Of a stretch of 64,000 nucleotides of DNA, positions 21,338-33,086 are shown in pieces. The position numbers were made by a program, and so were the translations under genes. This DNA is from Crambe crambe (taxonomy: Eukaryota > Porifera > Demospongiae > Poecilosclerida > Crambeidae): NCBI GenBank assembly GCA_963924555.1, contig OZ004596.1:310001-374000 (forward strand), read 5' to 3'. Each line of letters begins with the position of its first letter. Within the stretch, counting starts at the first letter, position 1. The notes under the pieces were generated by a model that was not told the origin of the DNA, did not search any database, and saw only the letters and a list, made by a program, of their open reading frames with translations.

Positions 21338-24281
21338 ATGGAGTCCGAAGAAGTTCTTATCTTAGGAGTGGATAACAACATAGACTGTTTGTGTCTTGGC
21401 AGAAACAAAGTAGACAAAGGAAAAACAGCTGCAGATCCTACCAGGAGACGAATAAAGAAGTCCGCCAAGAGTGACGGCCAAAGTGGTGAGAACTTTCTGG
21501 TCATCTTGGACGGCGCAGAGTCTGAAGATGACTACATTGAGATGTACGATGGTGGTGGTGAGGGAGCAGCTGCGAAAGGAGAAGCAGGAGGAGCCGTAGC
21601 CAAGGCTGGGAGGCGCAGAGACGGTAACAAAAGGAGAAAGACAAGGAATGAACTCGGAGTTTCCAGTTCTCCACCTGAAAAGAAACTGAAGAGTGATTGT
21701 CTCTTAGATACCAGCATCAGTGTGATAGAGGAGAAAAGTAGCAGTACCTCTACTGGTGGTCTTACTGAATTCGACAGTAGATTGGACTCCATTCATGGCA
21801 GAACTGGGTCTTGGGATATTGCTGTCAGTACCCAAAACTTGGAGCGTGATCATGTAGTTCCTATAAGAGACCCAGTGTTCTCTTCAGTGGACAGTACATC
21901 AGTGTCTACTGCCCAACACAAAGACAGTCCTCTTTCTAGTAGCAACGAGACTACCCACGACATTAATACAGTCTCTACTTCATCAAAGAAGCAAGACCAG
22001 AATCCACAACGAACCCCAACCTGCTGGACTAATTGCCCGAGTTGCCCTCCCAATCAAAAGCGCAAGTATCACTTAATCGATGTAGCATATAATTCAGCTG
22101 AGTGGTTTGTGGTGTCCTCTCCACTGGTGAATGCAGGTTTCTCAGTCAATCGCGTGCAGCGGATCCAGAATGAATCTTTATGGCAGAGACTATGCTACGA
22201 AAAACAGTTAATGTTGAGGGAGAGACAGGATGTCAATGAACAGTTGCTGTATCATACCTCGCGCAGCACCGTGGCAATCATATGCGAGGAAGGACTGGAC
22301 CTAAGACTCAGCATGAATGGATCATTTGGCTGTGGCATATACTTCAGGTAACTCAGTTCTCAGCACTGATCATTATGTCTGAATATAAAAGGGAGATTTT
22401 AATATTAGAAAGTGTCTCCATTCAGTTTGTCTGACGTTTTGGAACGTAATTTGCATTCCTCCTTAGAAGTATGTCAACAGTGATGATGCAAGTAACCAGA
22501 GACGTTCCCTTCTGGGTCAATATTTGTTTTGGATAGTAGGCAATTTCATGTGTTATGTGTGAAAGTGATTGATAGGTTTCCAATCCCTCTAATTTATTGA
22601 TAGTGAAAGTGTTAGCTTCAGGTGGTCAGGTCACTCACCTTTTTGGTTGACATTGACTAACCTCTATAGGGCCTACCTGTGTCTAGTGACTCCTTATTCC
22701 CCAGGTATTTGAAAGATGAAGGTCCCTTTAGGTAGAGTCCCATTAAGAGACTGCCAGCTGTTACATTTCTTGGAATTGGGGTACTATAGTGTATGGTGCT
22801 AAACCTGGCAGTCCAGCTGATTAATTGAAGCCCAGAGATGAGAGTATATACCTTTCAAAGTGTGTTGCGTTTCACTCAATTAGATTGAATTGAGGCAAGT
22901 GTATTTAGTGGTAGTGTTGTAGTTATTGAGCCAGAAGTGATCTGATTAGACTGGGAGACTGGTGAGGTGTCTTGATGGGTTGTTCTTAAAGGATAGTTTG
23001 TCATTTTTTGATGGTTTTTTGTCCAGCTATCTGATGAATTGCATGAATCATTAAATTACCAGTTTGGAATGCATGGTGAGATTGCAGGTCTGCCCCTTCA
23101 ATGAAAACATATCCTGACCTAATAAAGCTTGGAGGCATGATTTGTGATGTCACGGAGCATGTTCTTAGGGTATGACATCCTGTACTTGGATTCTATTATT
23201 CCAGGTCTTTCAAGTTCACCATAGTGACCTTTGATATAACATGTTAGAGGTGTATTACATGCATTAATGATGGTACTGGTGACGTGAGTCATGCTGCTTG
23301 AGAGAAATGCTATATTAACATAATGTTAATGTTTGGGGGGATGTTATCTAAAAATAGGCTTGTTATTGTTGTGAATCTTGTATGACTGTTGTGTTGGTAC
23401 ATAATCCTGGGTGTGCTGACAAGTATTGTTATTTTCCTCAGTGATAATCCCCTCAAATGTAACAGCTACTGGAGGGGTGCAGTCTCCCGATACATGTTCT
23501 GCTGCAGGGTACTCTTGGGAGAGATAAAGGTATGTCACATACTTGTTTAGGGTTAAACTTGACCTCTGGAAAGGTCAGGTCAAAATGTTCCCTCCCCATT
23601 TACAAGAGTGCAGGGTTCTAAACTTCATGTCATGCAGTCACTACATGTTTATGTTGTTTAGGATTGGATGACCAATCAGTGTTGTGTTCTCAGTATATGA
23701 TGGGTTCAGATTGATAGATATGGACTTTGACCCACTGTGGTTAGTGTGGGTATATTTATAGTCATCTGATCTTAATTGGGGTCATGGTTGCCATCACTGT
23801 ATATCACCATCACTATTTGACACTGGGCTGCAGGTTTATCCAAAGGGAAGAAGTGAACGACTCAGGAGGGAACCTGAGAAACCAAACCCAAAAACTGGGG
23901 AAAATAAATTCTATGATTCAGTCAAGGTAATTGGATATAACATAATCTGGTAAAGTAAACTTTCAATGCTAGCTATATATAGCAAGCATATATTTGTGAT
24001 GACCATTACCAACTCTTCCTGTGACCTTATAGGGCAACCTGAGTGGAGAGAATGAGTTTGTGGTGTACAATGCTTACCGAGTGATGCCTGAATATGTCCT
24101 TCATTACATGATGGAGAGTCCTGGTCCACCCCCCGACATTAACCTTCTGAAAGCATCTCACCTGGCTGCACCAGCTGGAAGAATTTGTAATTCACTAATG
24201 CCATTCTCCAACCTTTTGAGCCCAATAGTAAGGAGGAACCCAGTAGTTAAGAAAAAGACCAAGAGAACGAGGAAAGCGTAG
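21338..24281 (+). CDS. PARP-type ADP-ribosyltransferase
   Basis: Four exons: 21338-22347, 23442-23529, 23834-23926, 24033-24281; 479 residues. The first 230 residues are low-complexity, Ser/Thr/Lys-rich and acidic, with possible nuclear signals (GRRRDGNKRRKTR). The C-terminal half is a PARP catalytic domain. It has a family lead-in (NRVQRIQNESLWQRL) as in the PARP7/11/12 branch, the NAD-binding His in LLYHTSRS, the Tyr in GCGIYFSDN, and a Glu at the third triad position (GENEFVVYN). It ends in a basic tail (KKKTKRTRKA). No WWE, zinc-finger or macro domain is visible. An in-frame stop sits just upstream of the chosen ATG. The catalytic triad suggests glutamate-type activity, but poly- versus mono-ADP-ribosylation cannot be told. 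Confidence 0.85.
22348..23441 (+). other. Large first intron of the PARP-type gene
   Basis: This 1.1-kb intron, long for this window, shows no ORF, tandem array or inverted repeat that I can detect. Confidence 0.5.
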
Positions 24282-24655
24282 TTAATTTGATGTGTAATAA
24301 TTTCTCTCTTGTAATCATGATCCATGTTATAATTGTGACGATCAATTCCACCCTTTAATTTTAAGGATAAATGAATAACAAAGGTGAAATGCTGTATGCA
24401 TATAATGATTTTGCTATAAAATTTACAGTCAATTAAAAAATTAATGCTAATTTTAAAAGATGATGTCTTGTATCAGTATAGCCAGAACTAATGGCACTGG
24501 GTGATGCTGTAACCAACTATAAACAGAACAGAGAAATTAAAGTGATTACTGGCAGGACTAAAAACAAGAAGGATTTTTTTTTTGTTGTTCAGTTAGTTAT
24601 TAAAAATTTTATTTTATCTGTGTGGGAGATCCTAGTTCATGTTGGTGTTAGCAGT
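24282..24655. other. Intergenic, convergent 3' ends
   Basis: 374 bp of AT-rich sequence separate the stop codons of the PARP-type gene (+) and kinase A (-). I see no gene or repeat here. Confidence 0.6.
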
Positions 24656-27600
24656 CTATTTGCCAATGGTTCTCATCATGTCCAGAGAAACTCTCACAGC
24701 TCGTATCACAGCCTAAGGAGGGCTTATATAGAATGTGCACCAATATAACTAATGATGTTTTGCCTTACCAACCACCTTCTTCGTGCTCGGAAAGATTTGA
24801 GGCGACTTGTTCCAATCCTCTTGACATCTGTGCGTTCTGTTGTTAGCCATTCGTGGGAAAGACTTGACTCGGCACTTCCACGCTTCCTGCAGGCACATTG
24901 TGACCTACCCGTTTCACTAAAAAAACTTTTACTACATACAATACTTACACTGAAGAAAAAGCCAGTAGACTCTCAATGAATTTCTTTGCCAGATCGGAGA
25001 TGTCTTCATAGCCTTCCTCGGGGTCAGGATCTGGGTACTCAAACTCCCCTGAGGCTATGTTGTTAACTGTCTCCATATCACTATCACCAAGGAAGGGGGA
25101 CATCCCCGTTAATCTGCAGCATTGAATGAGTTGAAGACCTTAACTTCTATGTATTAACAGGCTAAAGATAATATACTAACGGCACACCCTTGACTAATTT
25201 GGGGAGCAAAGTAAATAAATACTCACAGCACATAAGTGATGACACCGATAGCCCTGCAGGCAAAAGAGAATGTTATTGATGATTGCATGAAGGGTAATCT
25301 CCCATGCTAATTTCTGGGGAGTGGGGATTAATAAGACACCCCTCCACTTGATGCTCCAATCCACTGCATGCATGGTGCACCCACACTTCACTCACAACAT
25401 TCACGGCCCTAGTCCTAGTCGGCTGGAATAACTGCACACTGAACTCGTTGCATAATTACATAAGGAATGTGCTTTCCTCTTCATAACAGAACCAGCTATA
25501 AACACAACATTGGTCAGTGCACATGTCCACTTGCTTCAGTGCTCCATTGCATTCCACTCTATAAAAACACCACTCTTATTTCCTCGCATGGTTCTAACTT
25601 CTGAAAATCTTGCAAATTTGTTTGTTCCTTTCCCAGAAGCAACAGGCAGGACCACTCTCTCTCTCTCTCTCTCTACCCCCTCCCCCCACTCTTACTCTGT
25701 TACTCACCACATATCAGCAGCACTTGTGGCAGGTTCAAAGTTCAAAACCTCAGGGGCTGCAGAAAAAGAAAGTTGGTTTTCCATTGTACAGTCTGAGGCC
25801 TATCATCTGAGACATAATTATCGATTGGGGCCCCTGCTAACTTCCTAGTAACATACAGCACTTCCCAGAACTTCCAAGATGCCGACCACAGCTATAAAAG
25901 TGGTACAAAATTCTAACCAGGTAAGAACACATTCCTACAACCAGACAAGACAGAGACAAACAACTCCCTCAAAACTCTTCTCAAGGCTCTTCATATCCAT
26001 GCATCCATCCCCATCCTATATCTCACCCTAAAAGATGTAGGAGTTGTAATCTTTTCTCAAAATACAATCTGTTTACAACTGGAGACCACTAGAATAGTGC
26101 TCACACATACATTTACCCACTTTTATACATGCTCATAATAACACTGCATGCCTACACAATACTGACTCGCACGACTTTACAGTACATTAAGTGTTGGAAC
26201 TCCACCATACCTTTCACAGTCATGCTTGTAACCTTAGCTGTTAGCATGTGCAGATATCTACAAATGGTATTATAGGTCATTGCTTTAAGCAATCTAGTGT
26301 TAAGCCTGTGTCTGTGGACAGCCAATCAAACTGCTAGCTAAAGCCTACACTTCAATACACAAACTTGTCAACAGCAAGGCAGACAGCTCCTTCAAAATCA
26401 CCTGACAATAATTAGTTATGATAATAACTATTTTACCTATGAACTCTGGTGTCCCGACCATGACCTTTGGCCGAGGATTCAGGGTGAGGTCCTGGGCTGT
26501 CCCGAAGTCGATAATTTTGAGCTGTTTTCCATCCCTCTCTTTCAAAACGATATTCTCAGGCTGTGGAATAAAAGTCAAACTCCCAGTGGTTGCAAATCAT
26601 ACACTCACCTTCAGATCCAAGTGCACTATCTTGTTCTTGTGGCAAAAGTTGAGGGCTGAGAGAATTTGTTTCAAGTAGTAAGTCGCTTCGTTTTCATCCA
26701 GGTATTCCTTTGCAATGACATAGTCAAACAGTTCTCCTCCGTTTAAGCTGTATGTAAGTGTGTGAGTGTGTGCGTGTAGCTAGAGTTGTTAACATGGTAC
26801 CAGGATGGGAGTGACATCAGATCAGAGATTTTTTATAAAGTATACAACAACCACCCACAACACAAGACTAATAACCTCATCAGAAATGGACACTCTTTTA
26901 ATCATCTGCAAATGGATGAAAGCTCCCAAGAACTAATTATATTGCACCGTAAGTACCACACTTCCAGTTCCAAAATCAACATTAAAGCTTCCAGTTGCTA
27001 CCAAGGTTCCAACTTTCAATGAAAATAGTTACCTGGCTGCATGTCTAAATTCAGCCAAGGGTTAGTCTTTGCGTGTGTGTGTGTGTGTGTGTGGTCAGGT
27101 GAGAAGATAGATGAGTTCAAACTGTGGAGCTAAAAGTGCTGACTATGAATGATTAATCGGATGAGGGCTCTGACTAGCAGTTTATCCAACATGCCACTTG
27201 ATCCAGTGCTTTGTAATGACCAGCCAACACATTCACTGATAGTCATTGACCCTTGAAATGAAGCAATCCTTCCAATTAGGAAGGACACTTGGGAAAGACT
27301 CCGCTATGCAGCAACTAGAAGCTATTAAGTCTCGCATTACTCAGTCAGGCCTGCAAATTTCAAAGATCATTAATCACCAAGGACTGTTTACACTTGGGAC
27401 AAATGCTGTCATAGTGATACGTATGTCCTGATAGCACAAGAATGTCCTACTATACAGCCATTATTAATTATCACCCAAGATAATCATGTGTCCTATCCTG
27501 CTACAGGTCCAAATGTGTCCTGTTATTACTATTGCTACAGGTCCAAATGTGTCCTCCAAATGTGTCCTGTTATTATTATGTCCTGCTACACGTCCAAATG

Positions 27601-29081
27601 TGTCCTGTTATTACTATGTCCTGCTACAGGTCCAAATGTGTCCTGTTATTACTATGTCCTGCTACAGGTCCAAATGTGTCCTGTTATTACTATGTCCTGC
27701 TACAGGTCCAAATGTGTCCTGTTATCACTATGTCCTGCTACACGTCCAAATGTGTCCTGTTATTATTATGTCCTGCTACAGGTCCAAATGTGTCCTGCTA
27801 CAGGTCCAAATGTGTCCTGTTATTACTATGTCCTGCTACAGGTCCAGTTATTAACTATGTCAGCCATAATTTGGTGGGTTGGTCCTACTAGAACTGACTT
27901 GACTGATATGAAAAACAAAAAACAAAAACAAAAACAAAAACAAAAACAGTTAGTCTGACATTCTAACCAACCACAAAATTGGAAGCTATGCTTGCTACAT
28001 GAAGGAAACCTTTAAGGATTATGTCCAGCAATTAGAGATAAACCAACCACATGCAGGCACTAGCCCAATCCATTGCCATGTCAATTAATACCATCTACAA
28101 GATGTACATCACTCCCTCACATTATGTTGTCATAGTATAGTATGCTACAGCACATTACAACCAAGATACCACCTCATCTTAGTAGCATGCTACAACCTCA
28201 GTAGTATGCTACAACCAATATACCAGGTAGTACGCAATATTACCACCTAAAATTTCATATATATGGCTATATGAGTTTGTCCAACAAGCAGCTTGGTGTG
28301 TGTGGAATCCATGAGTACTGATAAAAGAACGTTATTTTTCATCTCTTTATGTTACAGATCGAAGAGGATTATGTTACAGGAGGTGCAATCCACATGGTCT
28401 AACTAGCCTCTCAATATTGTGGTGTTGAGTATCCAAAACCTCTATTGTTAAAATATCCGGTGTTCGCTATCCTGGATTGATAAGGATTGGATTACTCAGG
28501 TCAATGAATGCAAGATTGATGTGTGCACTTAAGAATCATGAGCATGTGCTTGTATTTCTGTCTGCGTTGATTAAAAATGAGGAGCATGTGACATTGAGCT
28601 GTATCAGGAGCTAAGGTGAACTAACTCTATCAAGTCTGTCTTAGCTGACTCTCTGACTTACAGTTCAGTGATGATTATGAATTCCGAGCCACATTCGAGG
28701 AAGTCATCCATGTTAAGTACTCCAGGATGACTGCTTATCTTCTTCAGTATGTCCACCTCTCTCATGACGTCTTCTTTCTTGTTCCCTTTCTTCAACATCA
28801 TCTTCAGAGCATGGGGTTTATTTGTCTTCATGGACTCGCACTTGTACACTACTCCATACTTGCCTCTGCAGCAGAAGAAAGATAAGAAGACATGCACACC
28901 TTTTACTTGCTGAAAGAAATCTCAATCATCTCAAGAGAATATGATTATTATGGTATTGAAGCTTCAATCACTTCAAGGAGAATTACCTATAGTTTTTTTA
29001 GTTTTTTTAAAACAATATTGCTTCTACTCACCGTGCAATTTCATCACCCATCTTGTACTTCTTGGTGACAGAAGCAGGCAT
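24656..29081 (-). CDS. DAPK/MLCK-type Ser/Thr kinase, tandem copy A
   Basis: CaMK-group kinase of about 310 residues. Exons: 29032-29081, 28662-28865, 26609-26747, 26437-26560, 25708-25756, 25227-25253, 24949-25113, 24769-24886, 24656-24712. Seen: GDEIARGKYGVVYKC, the ATP Lys in ALKMMLKK, GGELFDYVIAKEYLDE, catalytic loop HLDLKPENIV, DFGTAQDL, VGTPEFIAPEVLNFEP, DMWAIGVITYVLLTGMSPFL. It ends in a basic amphipathic segment (LKSFRARRRWLAVIRAVR) that resembles the calmodulin-binding autoinhibitory helix of MLCK and DAPK. The protein is little more than a kinase domain plus that helix. Exon sizes and phases match copy B almost exactly, so the pair arose by tandem duplication. The 1.9-kb intron after exon 2 holds a 38-bp array. 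Confidence 0.88.
27490..27850. repeat. 38-bp minisatellite in a kinase A intron
   Basis: About nine copies of a unit made of GTCCAAATGTGTCCTG plus TTATTACTATGTCCTGCTA. The array lacks stops, so it gives artefactual long ORFs in all three plus frames. A few copies carry CGTCC for GGTCC, or are shortened. Confidence 0.93.
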
Positions 29082-29769
29082 GGTGAAGTTGCTACCCACA
29101 CCAGCCATCTCCAATCCTTTTGAGTCTTTGCAGCAAAAAACAAAAGACAAGTTTTCTTTAGGATTAATAAAAACAGGAGCCAACGATTGATGGAGAAGCA
29201 TACAAGAAAGACTATAGATATAAAGACTATAGGTCTGTAATACAGGCTATTTCACTGCAACTGAAATGTTTTCAAATGTTCTTGTAGTTGCTGGAGTAGT
29301 CAGACTGATTGATGCGTACAACATGTCAGTCCATTTATTTGCCCAATCACTCAAGGAAGCTACCACAGATCAATTAGAGTAATAATGAGGAGCATACCCC
29401 TCTTAACTCATTAGCCACTTATGATTAATGATACATGAGGTAACCATGGAAATCAACATGGAGAAATATCATAATACCTATATCAAAAAAATCACCAGCT
29501 GCTGAATCTGAAGTCCAACAATACTTATTAAGTGAGTAAAAGCATTCATGGTACAAGATATTAAGTGACAAAAATCAATATGCTATGTGTGTGTTTGCAA
29601 AAAAAAAAATTAAAAAAAAAATCTGTGACAGTATTATTAAGTGTGGTGGTGGTGGTGGAATGTGCATGATAGTTTCTTATAGTTGAGAATGTATTACGGT
29701 TAACACAAACAATGGAGAAAAGTTTAATGGAATGGAATGGAAATGCAGTTAGTGTCATCATCATTGTCA
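29082..29769. other. Intergenic between kinases A and B
   Basis: 688 bp that must hold the copy A promoter and the copy B 3' end. A short GTG repeat lies near 29642-29660 and A-runs near 29600. Nothing else is recognised. Confidence 0.5.
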
Positions 29770-32700
29770 TCATATTCTTGGACTCACTGGACAGGAGTCA
29801 CCACTGTTTGCCCTGTTACGTTTGCCTCCCAAGATGCAGAGTTTGCTCAGACTGATGGAGATTCTTGCTGCTCGGGTCACAGCCTACAATAGTAAAGAGA
29901 AAAATATTTCCTTTAAATTCCTTTGATATGCTGAATAGAGTACTGCCAACCCTCGCTGGTATGTCACCAGCTGCCATATATGAAAGACAGGAAAGATAGT
30001 AAACATTGCTAGTAAACATTGTTGAGTCACATGCACGAAGCAGCAACACACATCTGAGAATCACCACATCTACATCTCTTGCTAATAATATACGTACATG
30101 TACCTGTCATAATTAACAGGGGCACTTCTCTCCTAATTACAGGAGTTAGGAATCTTTGTAAGAGCTAATAAGTATCTCCCCAGCTAGGACATGTATCAAT
30201 GCCATTGCTATGATATGATAATTTGACAAGTTTCTAGCTGTACATCAATCACTTACCAACCATCGCCTTCTAGCTCTGAAAGACTTGAGGCGACCTGTTC
30301 CAATACGTTTTGAATCTGATTTGACCATCCATGCATGACTCATGCACTTCTCAGCATCACTACGTTCACTGCAAAACAACAGACGATACATCAAGTAACT
30401 CCGTCATCATCCATCTCTTCTCTCTCTCTCTGTTCATTTCCACTTACTTTGGTTTCAATTTCAGCAAATCATTGATGAAATCTTTGGCCAGATCGGAGAT
30501 GTCTTCATAGCCTTCCTCGGGGTCAGGATCTGGGTACTCAAACTCCCCCGAGGCTATGTTGTTAACTGTCTCCATGTCATTATCACCGAGGAAGGGGGAC
30601 ATCCCTGTTAATCTGCATCAGTGATATAAAATTATTGTCATCAAAATTAAGAAGAAACTATTTCACTTACAGGACGTAAGTAATGACTCCAATAGCCCTG
30701 TGGGAGGAGAAATTGAAAGATGATTTTAGCGTTCTCAGTATATTTAGGGGGAAAATCGTATCACTAGGGAACTTACCACATGTCAGAGGCACATGATACA
30801 GGGTCAAAGTTCAAGACTTCAGGAGCTGGAGAGGGTGGGGAGGAGTGAAGTATAGGGTGTGGCTATGTACTTTTAACTTACCTATGAATTCGGGCGTTCC
30901 TACCATCACCTTTGGCTTTGGGTTTATGCTAAGGTCTTGAGCTGTCCCAAAATCAATAATTTTGAGATACTTTCCGCCTTTATCCTTTAGAACAATATTT
31001 TCAGGCTAGAAATAAAAGAAAGAGGCCGGAAGAATCAAGTCCAACAGTTCAAAGTCTCTGAATTAATGGCTTACTTTAAGATCCATGTGGACAATTTTTT
31101 TCTGGTGAAAGAAGCTGACAGCACCAAGCAGCTGCTTCATGTAGTAAGTGGCCTCCTTCTCGTCCAAGTACTCCTTTTCCAGTACATAGTCAAATAACTC
31201 TCCACCATTCAACCTGCACACAAGGAGGGAAAATCAGTAATAGAATAAGAAGAACACAGCTTCTTTTGATGTGGCTAAGCCAGCCCTATTATTAGAGTTA
31301 TAGTATAATGATGATGCCAATTGGCTTAACCACATGCCGGAAGTGGACAACAGATGGGAAGTGTTAAAGCACTAAGAAGCAACACGTACAGATGCACACC
31401 TACAGATGCCCTTTCATTGAAAGTACACATGTTTGGCAAGTGTTGTGGTCCCAGGATATGAGTCACTCACTACCTACTCTATACACACATGCATGTAGTG
31501 GTCATCTTTATGATAATGGAACAAAGTTAAAGTTTCAAATGTCATTATTATGATAATGGAAAGAGAGAATGGTAAGTTTCAAATGAGTCATCCTGTCGCT
31601 GCAATGTCAGATAAATAAACAATGCTATTCACTAGAGCATAAGATGTCATTCCATTCCATTTCAGCAAGGAGTTACCTTCTCTCCACTTATGTAAGCAGC
31701 TATGCTAAGTGTTAGTGGAGGAGGTAAGCAGGTATAAACCCACTTCAAGATCTGACCTGGTGAAATCCTAGAAATTAACTCAATGAGTTTTTTTTTCAAA
31801 ACACTAGAAATATTACTAGTGAGTTGATTTTAACCAACTTAATTACTTTGTCATTAATATAAACACGATAGTTATAGAAACTGGACGCTACGGTTACAGT
31901 AGCACGGGCCATTGGAAACTAAACTTGTGGTTCATGATCAAAGTCACAAAATTTCAAGTTTAAAGAGTAGATGCAAGTAAAGCTGGTTACATGATAATCA
32001 TGTGGCCATATTAATTATACGATTTTTGAAATAGCTCAATTTAACATGAAGGGTGACATGGGAATATTAAGTGTTCATAGCTTTTGTATTCTGTTGACTC
32101 ACAGTTCAGTGACTAGGATATACTCTTTGTCACATTCCATGAAGTCTGTGATGTGAAGGATTCCTGGATGATCAATCTTCCTCAGTATGTCCACCTCTCT
32201 CAGGACATCCTCCTTCTTATTTCCTTTCTTCAGCATCATCTTCAGAGCCAGAGGAGTCTTTGTCTCCAGCGACTCGCACTTGTAAACCACACCATATTTC
32301 CCTCTGCAAGATAGAGCAATGATAGGTACTAGCATAGATAATTCAACCATTAAAGGCTTTTTCATACAGTGGAATTATTGGAACTTTTATAGCTACAGTC
32401 ACAACTATTGAACCTGACAGAATCCACACATGCAGGACATTGTCATACATCCTTAATGAAACCCAACTACTTACTCTATAGTACCAGTCACTTGCCTCCA
32501 GCAATACATGCACACAGGAAGAAGAGATAACCATGCTCACAGTTTGTATCAACAAGAAAATCCCACACTGTGTGTATCATTTAGCTGCAAGCTATTATAA
32601 ATCATTACAGCCTTAGCTGGCATTTGCAGCATTCTATTGGTCTCAATCCAAACAGGGTTGGCTTCACAAGGCTACACTCCACCAGCTGTGTTGAATGCAT

Positions 32701-32812
32701 GCATCACAGCTTGTACTAAACTAGCTAGCTTAGCAACACACTTTGCAATCTCATCTCCAATGGAGTACTTATTCCTTGCTGCTGAAGGTAAAGTGAAGCT
32801 TGCTTTCGCCAT
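29770..32812 (-). CDS. DAPK/MLCK-type Ser/Thr kinase, tandem copy B
   Basis: Paralogue of copy A, 333 residues. Exons: 32742-32812, 32103-32303, 31075-31213, 30882-31005, 30777-30825, 30671-30697, 30448-30612, 30257-30368, 29770-29883. It has the full set of kinase motifs: GDEIAKGKYGVVYKC, ALKMMLKK, HMDLKPENIV (Met where copy A and most relatives have Leu or Arg), DFGTAQDL, GTPEFIAPEVLNFDP. The C-terminal helix LKSFRARRRWLKAVTRAAR and LSKLCILGG look like an MLCK/DAPK calmodulin-binding autoinhibitory segment, longer than in copy A. Exons 3 to 7 have exactly the lengths of those in copy A. The last exon could instead be spliced at a GTGAGT near 29780, which would change only the last few residues. 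Confidence 0.88.
31214..32102 (-). other. Large second intron of kinase B
   Basis: 889 bp with one imperfect duplication of about 50 bp near 31500-31590 (around TATGATAATGGAA). Nothing else is recognised. Confidence 0.5.
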
Positions 32813-33086
32813 TTCCGAGACTTGTCGACAATCAATGAAAAAAATGAGTAGAGATTCTGATTCAGTACTGCGAACTACTGAAAGTAGTCTTTAAGTGTCG
32901 TCTAATTAAAATACTAAAAACACCACCCACCAACGTACTGCACACATGTAAGAATATTCATAGCTAGTTAGGTGAGCATTCTGACATTCCACCAGCTCCA
33001 ATGTCGTCACACACTACGCGATTTCCTTCCTAAACTTAACAATATTCATGGGTGGGTAGTGATAATCATGTATAATGGTATTGAAG

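Noticed and set aside
27486..27958. Long ORFs in three frames
   Set aside because: All come from the stop-free 38-bp array in a kinase A intron; the peptides are shifted translations of one repeat.
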